Assembly: GCF_019968905.1 (NCBI RefSeq)
Contig: NZ_CP079946.1
Span: forward strand, 8,777,356 to 8,841,355
DNA from: Corallococcus sp. EGB
GTDB taxonomy: Bacteria > Myxococcota > Myxococcia > Myxococcales > Myxococcaceae
DNA: 64,000 nt
Direction of reading: 5' to 3'
The stretch's first letter is position 1; every line of letters starts with the position of its first letter. Under the pieces are notes generated by a model. The model saw only the letters and a program-made list of their open reading frames with translations, had not been told where the DNA came from and ran no database searches. This document shows positions 26,230 to 34,292 of this stretch, piece after piece. Both the position numbers and the translations under genes were made by a program.

Positions 26230-28113
26230 TCAGACGTGCCAGGTCAGCCGTCCGGCCTGCTCGGAGGCCCCGGGCGCGAGGGTCAACGGCGACACATACA
26301 GCCCGCGCCGCTCCCGCTTCCACCAGGCCCCGGTGCGCTGGCGCTCCTCGGCGGACGTCATCCGGTAGTCGTGGAGCACCGCCCGCACGATGCGGGGGGG
26401 ATGGTCCGGGAAGGGATTGGACGCGAACAGCCCCAGCACCTCCGGCGAGCCCTCCAGCAGCCGCTCCATCAGGGCCAGGAACCACGAGGGCGGCGACCCG
26501 AGCGCGGCGAACCACATCTGCCAGTCCAGCCGGGGCTGGTGCGGAGCCACCTGGCGTGGCGGCCGGTCCACGGCGGACGTCTTGTAGCGGAACGGGTACT
26601 CCACCCAGTGCACGCCGTCGTCCGAGCCTTCGATGGTGATCTCCGGCCGGTCCACCGTCATCACCGCGAAGAGGCCATAGGAGTTCACCGAGCGCAGCGG
26701 CAGCACCCGGTCCTCCAGCCAGTCCACCGCCCGCACCAGGCGCTCCGGGCCGCGCGGCCACCACCCCATGCGGCGCAGCTGCTCCACGGTGCCCAGCGTG
26801 AGCACCGGCACCGCCGCGGCCATGGACAGCGCCGTGCCCGGCACCGACGGCCGCCGCGCGGGCCCGGCGCCGCGCCACAGCGCCTCCGGCAGCACGCGCT
26901 TCAGCGCCGCGTCGTCCAGCAGCCACAGCCCCAGGGCCAGCGACTGGACGTTGAAGAAGCCGTAGTTGCCCGTGGCCATGATGGCCGCCTGTAGCGCGGA
27001 GAAGATGCCGAAGGCGGCCTGCCGCACGCGCCGGGGACCGAAGGCGAGGAAGGGCACCGCGGTCTCCACCGCCAGCACCGCCGCCGTGCCCGCGTGGCGC
27101 ACCTGGCGCGGGAGCTGGTGCGCGGCCCAACCGCCGCGCGTGGGCAGGGGCGCGGTCTCGAAGTACACGTCGCACGCGCTCAGCTCGCGCCACGTCCGGT
27201 CCCCCGAGTGGAACTTGCTGATGCCCGACCCGAAGTAGAGCCGGAACACGAGCATCCGGAAGAGCAACACGTCCACCGCGGACACATCCCGCTTCCCCAG
27301 CCCGGGCCGCACGCCGCCCGGCGCGGTGAGCGCGCCCAACACCCCCATCTCCAGGAGCAGCACGTCCCACTGGAACGACAGGAACTCGCGCCCCATCGAC
27401 ACGTAGGACAGGTACAGGCCCCACAGCGCGCCCGCGCTCAGGCGAGGCGCCACGTCGAGGAGCAGCGCCAGCGACAGGGCCTGCCCCACGCGGCAGCCTC
27501 GCACCAGCGCCGCGTCCGACGCGTCCCTCCAGAACACGGAGGGACGGCGCCAGCGGCCCTGCTCGGCGTAGCGCTCGGACTGCGCCACGTCGCGGATGGG
27601 GCGGATGCCCTTCTCTCCATAGAGCCCCAGCACCTGCTTGCCCAGCGACGTGAAGGCGATGAGGAACGTGCCGCCCAAGAGCCGCAGGAAGGCCCAGCGC
27701 ACCAGCCGGTGCTCCGCGGGCTCCGTCACGCGGCTGAACAACCACGTGTCCCACCGCGACGCGCGCCCCCGGTCGTGCGCGATGACCGAATACACCGCGC
27801 CCGCCACCTGCCGGACTCCGGGCAAGAGGCCCAGCCGCGCGGCGAGCCGCGTGCTCCAGCGGGGCGACCAGGCGAGCACGCGGAAGACGGCCTCCGCGCC
27901 GGACGAGCGGCGCCCCGATGGCTCCACGAGCTGCATCGCCTTGCGCATGTCCTTCTTGGAGATGCCCAGGAGCTTGAGCAGCCACCCGCTCCCGCGCACG
28001 AAGCGCACGCGCCCTTCCGTGCCCTGGCGCCAGCGCGCCACCCAGCGCTTGCAGAAGCCGCAGTCCCCATCGAACAGCACGAGCGGTTTCATCTCGCGGG
28101 TCATCGCGCGCAT
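26230..28113 (-). CDS. DCC1-type thiol oxidoreductase domain fused to lipase maturation factor domain
   Basis: A 627-residue fusion. Residues 1-130 form a DCC1-like thioredoxin-fold domain with VLFDGDCGFCKRWVARWR (the DGDCxxC motif). The rest (around 150-627) is a lipase maturation factor (LMF) family membrane protein: several transmembrane stretches, FRLYFGSGISKFHSGDRTW, VYFETAPLPT, NYGFFNVQSLALGLWLLDD, RSVNSYGLFAVMT and a C-terminal RPEITIEGSDDG...WVEYPFRYK domain. Bacterial LMF proteins have no established substrate; vertebrate LMF1 helps fold lipases. The thiol domain suggests a disulfide-linked folding role; inference only. ATG 28113 follows GGAGGG by 5 bases. Confidence 0.85.
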   Translation of the reverse strand: MRAMTREMKPLVLFDGDCGFCKRWVARWRQGTEGRVRFVRGSGWLLKLLGISKKDMRKAMQLVEPSGRRSSGAEAVFRVLAWSPRWSTRLAARLGLLPGVRQVAGAVYSVIAHDRGRASRWDTWLFSRVTEPAEHRLVRWAFLRLLGGTFLIAFTSLGKQVLGLYGEKGIRPIRDVAQSERYAEQGRWRRPSVFWRDASDAALVRGCRVGQALSLALLLDVAPRLSAGALWGLYLSYVSMGREFLSFQWDVLLLEMGVLGALTAPGGVRPGLGKRDVSAVDVLLFRMLVFRLYFGSGISKFHSGDRTWRELSACDVYFETAPLPTRGGWAAHQLPRQVRHAGTAAVLAVETAVPFLAFGPRRVRQAAFGIFSALQAAIMATGNYGFFNVQSLALGLWLLDDAALKRVLPEALWRGAGPARRPSVPGTALSMAAAVPVLTLGTVEQLRRMGWWPRGPERLVRAVDWLEDRVLPLRSVNSYGLFAVMTVDRPEITIEGSDDGVHWVEYPFRYKTSAVDRPPRQVAPHQPRLDWQMWFAALGSPPSWFLALMERLLEGSPEVLGLFASNPFPDHPPRIVRAVLHDYRMTSAEERQRTGAWWKRERRGLYVSPLTLAPGASEQAGRLTWHV

Positions 28114-28253
28114 CGGGTCCCTCCTTCGTCCGTCCGACGACAAAGGTGCGCGCGGCGGGATGGATGCGAAGGGGGCGGGAGGGCCCGCTGGAGGGGCAGG
28201 CAGGCGGAGCGCGCTCCCCTGTCATCCCGGGACAGGTGCCTAGCTTTGTCCGC

Positions 28254-28907
28254 ATGAGCGAGCCCAAGGCCCAGGCGAAGAAGACGGAGGAGATCGTCCC
28301 CGGCGTGCACCACTGGACCGTCTCCGACGACCGGCTCGGCGGCATCCGCAGCGACGCCTACGCGGTGGTGGATGACGACGGCACGGTCACCCTCATCGAC
28401 CCGCTGCCCATCGACGAGAAGGCCCTGCGCAAGCTGGGCGACATCGACGCCATCGTGCTCACCGCGGGCAACCACCAGCGCTCCGCGTGGCGCATGCGCA
28501 AGGCGTTCGGCGTGCCCGTCTGGGCCCCCGAGGGCGCGCAGGGTCTGGAGGAGAAGCCGGACTTCGAATACGTGAACGGCACCACGCTGCCGGGCGGCCT
28601 CAACACCTTCCAGACGCCGGGGCCCACGGAGGCCATGTACACGCTCTGGCTCCAGAAGAGCCCGCACGCCGTGGTGTTCATCTCCGACCTGCTGTCACAT
28701 GAAGGCAAGCGCACGCCGGACTTCGTCCCCGGCGAGTATCAAGACGAGCCGCTGCGCACGCGCACCAGCATCCAGCGCATCCTGGACCACCTGCCCATCC
28801 AGACCGTCTGCTTCGCGCACGGCGCGCCCATCCTCAAGGACGGCGCCAACGCCCTGCGCAAGGCCCTGGAACAGGACGACGAGTTCCCGCACGCCCCCGC
28901 GCCCTGA
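28254..28907 (+). CDS. MBL-fold metallo-hydrolase-like protein
   Basis: A 217-residue protein with an MBL-type beginning (IVPGVHHWTV, DAYAVVDDDGTVTLIDPL). In true metallo-beta-lactamases the metal motif HxHxDH follows at about this place. Here the matching segment reads IVLTAGNHQRSAWRMRKAF, which keeps a His but not the full set, so metal binding is doubtful. A distal His occurs in VCFAHGAPIL. The likely role is a degenerate or non-metal relative. It stands divergent from the LMF gene and ends 5 bases before the convergent hypothetical gene. Confidence 0.75.
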   Translation: MSEPKAQAKKTEEIVPGVHHWTVSDDRLGGIRSDAYAVVDDDGTVTLIDPLPIDEKALRKLGDIDAIVLTAGNHQRSAWRMRKAFGVPVWAPEGAQGLEEKPDFEYVNGTTLPGGLNTFQTPGPTEAMYTLWLQKSPHAVVFISDLLSHEGKRTPDFVPGEYQDEPLRTRTSIQRILDHLPIQTVCFAHGAPILKDGANALRKALEQDDEFPHAPAP

Positions 28908-28912
28908 AGCCC

Positions 28913-29707
28913 TCAGTCCGGCGGCAGCTCGCGCACCAGCACGTGGCCGCCGTCCTGGCCCGGAGGCGCCAGTTCCAGCCGGGCGCCCCGCTCCGCGCGG
29001 TCCAGCAGCGCGCCCAGGGACAGCAGGTCCGTGACGGGGATGCGGACCGCGGACCGCGGTGAAGCTCCCCGGAGCATCGCCCGGGCCACGCGGGTCTCGT
29101 CGCTCAAGTCCGTCTCGTAGACGAAGGTGCGCTCGTCGTACTCGTGTCCGCCGGGGACGCGCCCCACCAGCCGCATGGGCCCCAGCCGCGAGTGCACGCG
29201 CACGGCGGGGTTGTCCCACTGGGTGACGCCGCGCAGCCGCTTCGCGCGCACCATGCCCAGCGTGAGCAGCTTCACCCACGCGGACACGCCGCGCCCCGGC
29301 AGGAAGCTGAACAGCGACACGCCCACGAACAGCCCCGGCGTCAGCGTCGGCGCCACGTAGCAGGCCGCGCCGATGGCGGACTCCTCGTCCGCCAGCAGCA
29401 GCCGCTCGCGCGCGGGCGCCTTGAGCAGCCGCGCGGGACAGCGCAGGAGCCCGATGGCGCCGGGCAGCAGGTACAGGTCCGACAGCACCCAGCGCGGCAC
29501 GCCGATGCCGCCGAACGCCAGCTGGTTGAGCGTGAGGTATTGCCGCGCGAGCTCCGCGTTGTGCTCCGCCAGCAGGTGCTTCACCGGGACGCCGTAGGGC
29601 TCCAGGTCCAGCGACGGGACGTGCACGCCGGAGCCCAGCGCCTGAAACGACAGCTCCGGGGTCGCGGCGAAGAACGCCTGGGCCAGCGCCGCGAGCTCAC
29701 CCGCCAT
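28913..29707 (-). CDS. conserved hypothetical protein paired with an amidinotransferase-like gene
   Basis: A 264-residue protein I do not recognise. It has no signal peptide and only weakly hydrophobic segments (PTLTPGLFVGVSLFSFLPGRG). Segments such as HNAELARQYLTLNQLAFGGIG and RVPGGHEYDERTFVYETDLSDE suggest a soluble alpha/beta protein. Its start (29707) overlaps the last 11 bases of the upstream amidinotransferase-like gene, so the two are co-transcribed and probably act in one pathway. That is the only functional clue. Confidence 0.6.
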   Translation of the reverse strand: MAGELAALAQAFFAATPELSFQALGSGVHVPSLDLEPYGVPVKHLLAEHNAELARQYLTLNQLAFGGIGVPRWVLSDLYLLPGAIGLLRCPARLLKAPARERLLLADEESAIGAACYVAPTLTPGLFVGVSLFSFLPGRGVSAWVKLLTLGMVRAKRLRGVTQWDNPAVRVHSRLGPMRLVGRVPGGHEYDERTFVYETDLSDETRVARAMLRGASPRSAVRIPVTDLLSLGALLDRAERGARLELAPPGQDGGHVLVRELPPD

Positions 29708-30599
29708 CGGCTTCCAGGTCCTTCGCCACGACGTCCAACCGATACTCGGGCGGCAGCGTGACGCGGGAGGCCTCCACCGACGCGCGCGACACGAGGCAGC
29801 GCGACGAACCGCCGCCCTTCTCCGTCAGCTCCGGCATCGGCATGGACACCACGCGCAGGCCCAGCCGCTCGAACGTCTCCACGATGTGCGGAGGCATCAC
29901 CGTGGGCGCGAGCAGGTCCCGGCCCAGCGGCAGCCCGTTCGTCGCATAGCGGCGGATGTCTCCCTCCGTCACGCGCACCAGCCGGTTCGCGCCGAAGCGC
30001 TGCTCCAGGAGCGCCACCGACTCCGGCGCCATCACGTCCGGGCACACCACCAGCCGGTCCACCGCCGGCAGCGGCAGCACCGCCATGTTCCCGTGGAACG
30101 CGGGCTCGCGCACCTGCACGCGCAGCACCTCGCCGGGGAAGGACCTCTGGGCCGCCTCCAGCCCGTCGAGCGTGGTGCGCCCGCCCCAGAACAGCAGCGT
30201 CACGCCGTCGAACGTGGCCACGTCGCCGTGCGCCTCCCAGATGCCCACGCCCGGGTCCACGACCTCCATGCCCATGCGCCGGGCCAGCGGCGCCCAGTGG
30301 TCGCGCTCCGCGAAGCGATGCGCGCTCATCATCCTGGGCAGGAGGAACAGCGGCGCCTGCCCCTCGCGCGCCACCACCTGGCCGCACTCGGCCGCGTAGG
30401 GCATGCCCGTCAGCGCGTCCGACGGCGAGGGCAGCGCCACCACCGTGCCGCCTCGCGACTCGATGTGGCGGGCCAGCGTCAGCCACTCCCGCCGCGCGCC
30501 GCGCGCATCCGCCGGAGCGGCCTCGCGGCTGCGGAAGTTCGAGCGGCCCCGCAGCGCCCAGCCCCGGCCCGGGGGCGACATCAGGAAGAGGTCCATCAT
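29697..30599 (-). CDS. amidinotransferase / arginine-deiminase-type (guanidine-modifying) enzyme
   Basis: A 300-residue enzyme of the guanidine-modifying superfamily. The catalytic set is visible in variant form: GGGSSRCLVSRA with the nucleophilic Cys near the C-terminus (around 275), FHGNMAVLPLPAVDRLVV with the central His, and IWEAHGDVATFDG providing acidic residues. Related enzymes hydrolyse or transfer amidino groups of arginine derivatives; DDAH, citrullinase or amidinotransferase activity cannot be separated here. It is cotranscribed with the 28913-29707 gene. Start ATG 30599, or ATG 30596 with better spacing to GAGGG. Confidence 0.75.
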   Translation of the reverse strand: MMDLFLMSPPGRGWALRGRSNFRSREAAPADARGARREWLTLARHIESRGGTVVALPSPSDALTGMPYAAECGQVVAREGQAPLFLLPRMMSAHRFAERDHWAPLARRMGMEVVDPGVGIWEAHGDVATFDGVTLLFWGGRTTLDGLEAAQRSFPGEVLRVQVREPAFHGNMAVLPLPAVDRLVVCPDVMAPESVALLEQRFGANRLVRVTEGDIRRYATNGLPLGRDLLAPTVMPPHIVETFERLGLRVVSMPMPELTEKGGGSSRCLVSRASVEASRVTLPPEYRLDVVAKDLEADGG

Positions 30600-30698
30600 C
30601 CCTCGCTTCTAGCCGCCGGCCCGGGGCCCCACAATGCACCCGGCCCGCTCCCCCCGCCCGCCCGAAGCCCGGCCGTCCACCGCTCCACAGTGGATGTT

Positions 30699-30723
30699 CA
30701 TTCCATCGGAGGTCCATTCCATC
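30699..30723. repeat. 9-bp direct repeat upstream of antiporter gene
   Basis: CATTCCATC occurs at 30699-30707 and 30715-30723, 16 bases apart start to start (about one and a half helical turns). It lies about 170-200 bases upstream of the antiporter start. It may be a regulator site, or chance. Confidence 0.3.
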
Positions 30724-30895
30724 CGTGTGCACGCCTGCCCGTTCACGCGGCTGCGTCTCCCGCCGTGAGAAACGCGTCTGGCAAAATGCCACGCTCGCCT
30801 GTCCCCTCTCATTTCCCCTCGAAAGGGGGTTGCCCCACCGCCCCGCGCGCATGGCATCCTCGCCATTTTTTGGGCACGAACGAGGCTGGGGATTC

Positions 30896-32506
30896 ATGCA
30901 CTTCGAGTTGGCCTTCGTGCTGCTCTTCTCCATCGCGACGGCGGTGGCGATCGCGGCGCGCTACTTCAAGTTTCCGTACACGGTGGCGTTGGTGCTGGCG
31001 GGCCTGGCCCTGGGCATCGTGCATGCCTTCGAACCCCCGCACCTGACGAAGGAGCTGCTGTTCGCGGTCATCCTGCCGGGCCTGCTGTTCGAAGCGGCGT
31101 TCCACGTGGACTTCCGCAAGTTCATGAAGAACAAGCTGGCCATCACCTCCATGGCGATTCCGGGCGTGGTGGCGTCCATGGCGCTCACGGCGCTGCTGCT
31201 GTCCCCGGCGATGCGGGGGATGAACCTGCTGGAGGGCTTCGGCCTCATCCACGCGATGGTGTTCGCGTCGCTCATCGTGTCCACGGACCCCATCGCGGTG
31301 GTGGGCCTGTTCAAGGCGCTGGGCGCGCCCAAGCGGCTGGCCATCCTGGTGGAGGGCGAGAGCCTGCTCAATGACGGCACGTCCGTGGTGCTCTTCACGC
31401 TGGTGGTGGGCGTGGCCGGCGGCCAGGCCTTCACCGTGGGCGGCGCGGTGATGGACTTCATCAAGGTGGCGGGCATGGGCGCCGTCATCGGCGCGGCGGT
31501 GGGCTGGGCGGTGTCCAAGGTCATCCTCCGGGTGGAGGACGCCATGGTGGAGATCACCCTCACGGTCATCGCCGCGTACGGGTCCTTCGTGGTGGCGGAG
31601 CACTTCCACTACTCGGGCGTCATCGCGGTGGTGGTGGCGGGCCTCCTGTGCGGCAACTGGGCGGCGCGCCTGGGCATGGGCCCCACCACGCGCATCGCGG
31701 TGGAGAGCTTCTGGGAGTACCTGGCGTTCGCGCTCAACTCGGTGGTGTTCCTGCTCATCGGCCTGGAGGTGCAGCTGACGTCGCTGCTCCAGTCGTGGCT
31801 GCCCATCCTGCTGGCGTACGGGGCGGTGCTGCTGGGCCGCGCGCTGGTGGTCTACATCACGTCCGGCGTGCTGCGGTTCACGTCGGAGAAGCTGCCGTGG
31901 TCGTGGAGCGCGGTGCTCACCTGGAGCGGCCTGCGCGGCGCGGTGTCCATGGTGCTGGTGCTCGGTCTTCCGGACGACTTCGCCCACCGCGAGCTGCTGG
32001 TGAACATGACGTTCGGCGTGGTGGTGCTGTCCATCATCTTCCAGGGCCTCACCATGGCGCCGTTCCTCAAGTGGCTGGGCATCACCGGCCAGAAGGACGT
32101 CTACCAGGAGAAGTACGAGCTGGCCCGCGGCAAGCTGGGCGCCATCCACGCGGCGCTCGCGTCCCTGGAGGCCATGCGCCGCGCGCGGGAGATTCCGGTG
32201 GACGTGCTGGAGCCGCTGGAGCGCGACTACCAGCAGAAGGCGCAGGCGGTGGAGCAGGAGCTCACCACGCTCAAGCAGCAGTCCACGCGCTTCCACGAAG
32301 AGGAGCAGCAGGAGGCCATCCGCCGCGTCCTCATCGTGGAGAAGGACGCCCTCTTCAACGCCTACCAGCAGGGCACGCTCAACAAGGAGGTCTTCGAGCA
32401 CCTCACCGCGGAGCTCGACGAGCGCATCGCCAAGGCGAAGGACGCGGAGGCCCACGTCCCGGCGGAGGACGCCCACGCCCCTCCGCCGCAGGCCCTGGCC
32501 TCCTGA
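30896..32506 (+). CDS. Na+/H+ antiporter (CPA1/NhaP-type)
   Basis: A 536-residue monovalent cation:proton antiporter in the inner membrane, controlling pH and sodium. About 12 transmembrane helices fill residues 1-415. Family motifs: LIVSTDPIAVVGLFK (the conserved DP motif), EGESLLNDGTSVVLF and SGLRGAVSMVLVLGLPDD. The C-terminal ~120 residues are a charged cytoplasmic coiled-coil-like domain (LEPLERDYQQKAQAVEQELT). ATG 30896 begins the hydrophobic part directly; longer N-termini from upstream are not supported. It is followed by a nested hairpin at 32520-32575. Confidence 0.9.
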   Translation: MHFELAFVLLFSIATAVAIAARYFKFPYTVALVLAGLALGIVHAFEPPHLTKELLFAVILPGLLFEAAFHVDFRKFMKNKLAITSMAIPGVVASMALTALLLSPAMRGMNLLEGFGLIHAMVFASLIVSTDPIAVVGLFKALGAPKRLAILVEGESLLNDGTSVVLFTLVVGVAGGQAFTVGGAVMDFIKVAGMGAVIGAAVGWAVSKVILRVEDAMVEITLTVIAAYGSFVVAEHFHYSGVIAVVVAGLLCGNWAARLGMGPTTRIAVESFWEYLAFALNSVVFLLIGLEVQLTSLLQSWLPILLAYGAVLLGRALVVYITSGVLRFTSEKLPWSWSAVLTWSGLRGAVSMVLVLGLPDDFAHRELLVNMTFGVVVLSIIFQGLTMAPFLKWLGITGQKDVYQEKYELARGKLGAIHAALASLEAMRRAREIPVDVLEPLERDYQQKAQAVEQELTTLKQQSTRFHEEEQQEAIRRVLIVEKDALFNAYQQGTLNKEVFEHLTAELDERIAKAKDAEAHVPAEDAHAPPPQALAS

Positions 32507-32519
32507 GCCTGACGGCCGC

Positions 32520-32575
32520 GTGACCGGTCCGGGCCCCTCTCCCCGTATGAAGGGGAAAGCGGGCCCTGCAGTCAC
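32520..32575. terminator. nested hairpin after the antiporter gene
   Basis: Three nested stems: GTGAC/GTCAC (32520-32524 and 32571-32575), GGGCCC/GGGCCC (32531-32536 and 32561-32566) and TCCCC/GGGGA (32540-32544 and 32552-32556). It lies 13 bases after the antiporter stop. It is a good terminator or 3' stabiliser, without a T-run. Confidence 0.55.
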
Positions 32576-32692
32576 GGTACGGCCTGGCCTCGCTGCGCAC
32601 CGTCGAGCACCTGTCCATCTTCTCCAAGGGAGCTGCGCGTCACCGCGTCCAACGACGACCCCTCGGGCGCCTGCGCGGCACCGTGGCCGCCG

Positions 32693-33355
32693 TCAGCGCT
32701 CCGGCTCGCCCTCCACCCGCGACTGGAGCACCGCGCCCAGCACGTCCGCGGTGTCCTCGCGCAGCCGCGGCAGGTGCGTGTAGAGCACGTCCTCCACCTG
32801 GGCCACCGTCTCCTTCGGCGCGCCCGCCTCGCGCAGCCCCGCCAGCACCGCGTAGGCGGCCACCGCCAGCGGCCCCACGTAGCCGCGCGACTCCTCCCAG
32901 AACTCCTCGAAGCACGGCACCGCCTCGCCCGCCACCACGCGCGCCAGCCGCCCCAGGCACGCCTCCCAGTAGGCGCGGTGCGCGTCCCGGGCCGCGTCGT
33001 CCGGGAACGGGCCCTGGCGCAGCTCCAGCCGCGTGCCCTCGTCCGCCGCATGGAAGGTCAGCTCCGCCCGGGTGCGCCCCCGCGGCATGGGCCCGCCCTC
33101 CCAGTCCATCTCCAGCGCCAGGAAGCGCCCCGGCTCCACCTCCACGATGCAGCCCACCTGCGCGAACGGGCGGCCCGCCGCGTCCCGCAGGCCCACCCGG
33201 TAGGGCTGGCCCAGCGCGCCCGGATCCGGCGCGTGCGTGCGGTGGCAGCCCGGCGGCGCTCCGAACCAGCGGCGGATGAGCGCGGGCTCCGACAAGGCGG
33301 GGAACACCGCGTCCGGCGGCGCGGGCAGCCTCCACTCCAGCGCGAGGTCGCTCAC
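32693..33355 (-). CDS. SRPBCC/AHSA1-type lipid- or ligand-binding domain protein with helical extension
   Basis: A 220-residue protein. Residues 1-150 have the SRPBCC/AHSA1 pattern: LEWRLPAPPDAVFPALSEP and LIRRWFGAPPG at the start, then beta-strands (VVEVEPGRFLALEMDWEGGP, TRAELTFHAADEGTRLELRQ) and a long C-terminal helix (HRAYWEACLGRLARVV). A second helical part (around 150-220) has no known domain. The GTG start overlaps the previous oxygenase stop as GTGA, so the two are coupled. Confidence 0.75.
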   Translation of the reverse strand: MSDLALEWRLPAPPDAVFPALSEPALIRRWFGAPPGCHRTHAPDPGALGQPYRVGLRDAAGRPFAQVGCIVEVEPGRFLALEMDWEGGPMPRGRTRAELTFHAADEGTRLELRQGPFPDDAARDAHRAYWEACLGRLARVVAGEAVPCFEEFWEESRGYVGPLAVAAYAVLAGLREAGAPKETVAQVEDVLYTHLPRLREDTADVLGAVLQSRVEGEPER

Positions 33356-34002
33356 GCCCGCACCCCCGAGCGCGTGCGCAGCTCGAAGCGCGGCACGTTC
33401 GCCAGCAAGTCCTCCGGCGCGCGGTACTGCTCCACCACCAGGCTGATCCGCGAGTCCGAGAGCCCCGGCGCGCCGGAGGTGACGGCCTCCACCTCGTGCA
33501 GCAGGTCGCCCCGGAACATCACCAGCGCGTTCTGTTGCGGCTTCAGCTCCGCCACCTGCCCTCCCCGGTGGTACAGCCTCAGCGCCCCGCCCCGGAGTTC
33601 CTTCGGAACCTGGACATACAGCACGCTCACCGCCACCGGGCAGCCGATGCTCGGGCCGTAGAATTCAAGACTCCGGTCGATGTGCGCCGCGACGTTCCGG
33701 CCCTGCCCCACCAGCAGCGGGTTGAGCAGGAAGGCGTTGCACTCCGGCAACAGCGTCTTCGCCAGGTACGGGGCGAAGGCCGGGAAGCGCTGGTGGACCT
33801 CCGGCAGCGCGTCCCGGCGGAACGTCAGCGAGAAGCCGTACGTGCCGGAGAACTGCCCGGACAGGTTCGACTCCCCCAGGAGCGACGAGCCCAGGATGGC
33901 CGAGCGGATGGAGGCCATCGTCTCCTCGGGCAGGGCGTCCGGGGTGCGGTGGAAGAAGGTGTCGAGCCGGAAGGCTCCACCCCACGGTGGCTGGAAGCGC
34001 AT
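33352..34002 (-). CDS. 2-oxoglutarate/Fe(II)-dependent oxygenase
   Basis: A 216-residue double-stranded beta-helix oxygenase. The iron-binding triad is AAHIDRS (HxD) plus LLHEVEAV (distal His); the 2-oxoglutarate-binding Arg is RISLVVEQY. The N-terminus (FRLDTFFHRTPDALPEE) matches no classic motif. The hydroxylation substrate is unknown; a small protein or metabolite is possible. ATG 34002 (MRFQPPW) is preferred over longer upstream readings. It is coupled to the SRPBCC gene, suggesting a joint function such as modifying and binding one small molecule. Confidence 0.8.
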   Translation of the reverse strand: MRFQPPWGGAFRLDTFFHRTPDALPEETMASIRSAILGSSLLGESNLSGQFSGTYGFSLTFRRDALPEVHQRFPAFAPYLAKTLLPECNAFLLNPLLVGQGRNVAAHIDRSLEFYGPSIGCPVAVSVLYVQVPKELRGGALRLYHRGGQVAELKPQQNALVMFRGDLLHEVEAVTSGAPGLSDSRISLVVEQYRAPEDLLANVPRFELRTRSGVRA

Positions 34003-34124
34003 GGGCCCGGAGTCTACCCACCCACGCCGCGCCGCCCCATCCCCCGCCGCCGCTCGGGGACGGGCACGTCCACGCCCCACTCCCAACACAACGCGTCAAT
34101 CCCTGACAGCACAGCGCGTCAAGG

Positions 34125-34157
34125 ATGACATCAATTTCGCTTATTTATCATTTATCA
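34125..34157 (+). promoter_or_regulatory. AT-rich promoter candidate with a tandem 7-bp repeat
   Basis: The sharpest AT-rich island here lies about 135-165 bases upstream of the di-heme gene: ATGACA (34125-34130), 15 bases, TATCAT (34146-34151). TTTATCA occurs twice in tandem (34144-34150 and 34151-34157). It may hold the promoter of the di-heme gene and a regulator site; spacing is short, so certainty is low. Confidence 0.35.
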
Positions 34158-34292
34158 CGCCTAAGCCGAATTCTCAGCCATCCCACCTTGCGGCTTCCAG
34201 CCGTTCCGACTTTCTTCGGACAAGCTACGAAGTCCCCATTCGTAGCGCTGGCCGTCCCACGCCCCATCCACCCCACAATGGAGTTCGCAACC

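Noticed and set aside
30725-30895. N-terminal extension of the antiporter from an upstream ATG
   Set aside because: The added residues are Arg/Pro/Cys-rich and precede the first transmembrane helix; ATG 30896 fits the family.
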